64,000 bases of DNA. It comes from Charina bottae. Taxonomy: Eukaryota; Chordata; Lepidosauria; Squamata; Charinaidae. Positions 63,455 through 64,000 of the stretch are shown piece after piece; within the stretch, counting starts at the first letter, position 1; every line of letters begins with the position of its first letter. The DNA lies in contig JALMGJ010000011.1 in NCBI GenBank assembly GCA_023362775.1, positions 23,486,001 to 23,550,000 on the forward strand, read 5' to 3'. A program made the position numbers and the translations under genes. The notes beneath the pieces are model-generated. The model was not told the DNA's origin, searched no databases, and saw only the letters and a list, made by a program, of their open reading frames with translations.

Positions 63455-63689
63455 CTGGATAGCAGGAGAGGCGAGGAAGAGGGGAAAACATCAAATCTGA
63501 ATTTGGGCTGTACTTCTTGACAGCCGCCTCATTCACAGAATGAAAAAGAAGAAAAGTTGAAAGTGGTTAGGAACCAGAAGGGCAGCCCTGAAATACTGCA
63601 CAACATTGCTGATAGTGATACCCTTTTCGGTAGCTACAGCTGTCATTACCTGCAGGAGGGCTCTAAGTACCGCAGAATGAGAAACACTA

Positions 63690-63800
63690 CAGGTAGTCCT
63701 TGCTTAACAGCCGCAGTTGGGACCAGAATTTTGATCGCTAAGCGATGCAGTTATTAAGCGAGGCATCATGTGACCAGACCTGATTTTACGACTGTCGTGG
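63690..63800. mobile_element. TA-flanked MITE, family C (truncated)
   Basis: It starts CAGGTAGTCCTTGCTTAAC next to TA and follows the family body for about 110 bases. It stops where the LTR-like repeat begins. Confidence 0.8.
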
Positions 63801-64000
63801 TTAGGCAAAGAACAACGCTGAGCCTCGGAATTAAGCTCTAGATCTTTATTGTTCCACCGTACACAGAATCTTGCCAAACTAAGCCACACTAAGCAGTTCT
63901 CTGGGGAAAACCCCAGGCACTCTAAGGCGGGTCCGGCCTGACTTTCTTGGATGGGCACCCAAGGTCTTTGAGGCTAGAACGCGCTTCTCACCCTGGAAAG
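63800..64000 (-). mobile_element. LTR-like repeat (runs off the window)
   Basis: It shares tctttatt, acagaatcttgcca, ggggaaaa..ccagg and ctgactttctt, in order, with the repeat at 24.1 kb. The AATAAAGA signal reads on the minus strand. It is incomplete at the right edge. Confidence 0.5.

Overview
This window is vertebrate nuclear DNA, almost certainly from a squamate reptile (lizard or snake; the species cannot be read from the sequence). The evidence is the repeat fauna: Sauria-type tRNA SINEs, a second tRNA-SINE family with clear A and B boxes, BovB/RTE LINE copies, CR1-like 3' ends, Penelope-like palindromes, many 8-bp-duplicating hAT miniature elements, and long tetranucleotide microsatellites. 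Both recognisable genes have introns with normal GT/AG borders. I see no prokaryotic, phage, CRISPR or operon-like content.

Layout. Bases 1-18,230 lie beyond the 3' end of the first gene and hold repeats only. They include a 3.2-kb GC-rich, internally palindromic hAT element (10,074-13,228) and a 2.2-kb L1-like retrotransposon (15,697-17,902). Bases 18,231-48,709 hold a complete nine-exon minus-strand gene for a cathepsin D-like aspartic protease. Its exons join in phase into 430 codons with both catalytic Asp motifs. Its 8.6-kb intron 2 contains a BovB LINE that was later hit by an L1-like element, a tRNA SINE and a hAT MITE. Intron 1 contains a roughly 37-bp minisatellite. Bases 48,710-55,115 are the intergenic gap, with a 909-bp hAT-type element about 1 kb upstream of the protease start. 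Bases 55,116-63,454 hold the last three coding exons of a PACSIN (syndapin) family gene, also on the minus strand, whose 5' part lies beyond the right edge. A 1.5-kb hAT element with about two dozen copies of a roughly 56-bp unit lies in a PACSIN intron.

The two genes are in tandem on the minus strand. The protease would act in the secretory/lysosomal pathway and the PACSIN protein at curved membranes; nothing in the sequence links their functions.

The observations I would follow up first: hammerhead-ribozyme-like cores in three Penelope-like palindromes, with compensatory pairing differences between two families; a 17-residue insertion before the second active-site loop of the protease; stepwise expansion of a minisatellite inside one hAT MITE subfamily; the giant palindromic hAT element; and a CpG-rich promoter or first-exon-like segment between a SINE head and a CR1-like tail. 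All calls are from reading alone; no database search was made.
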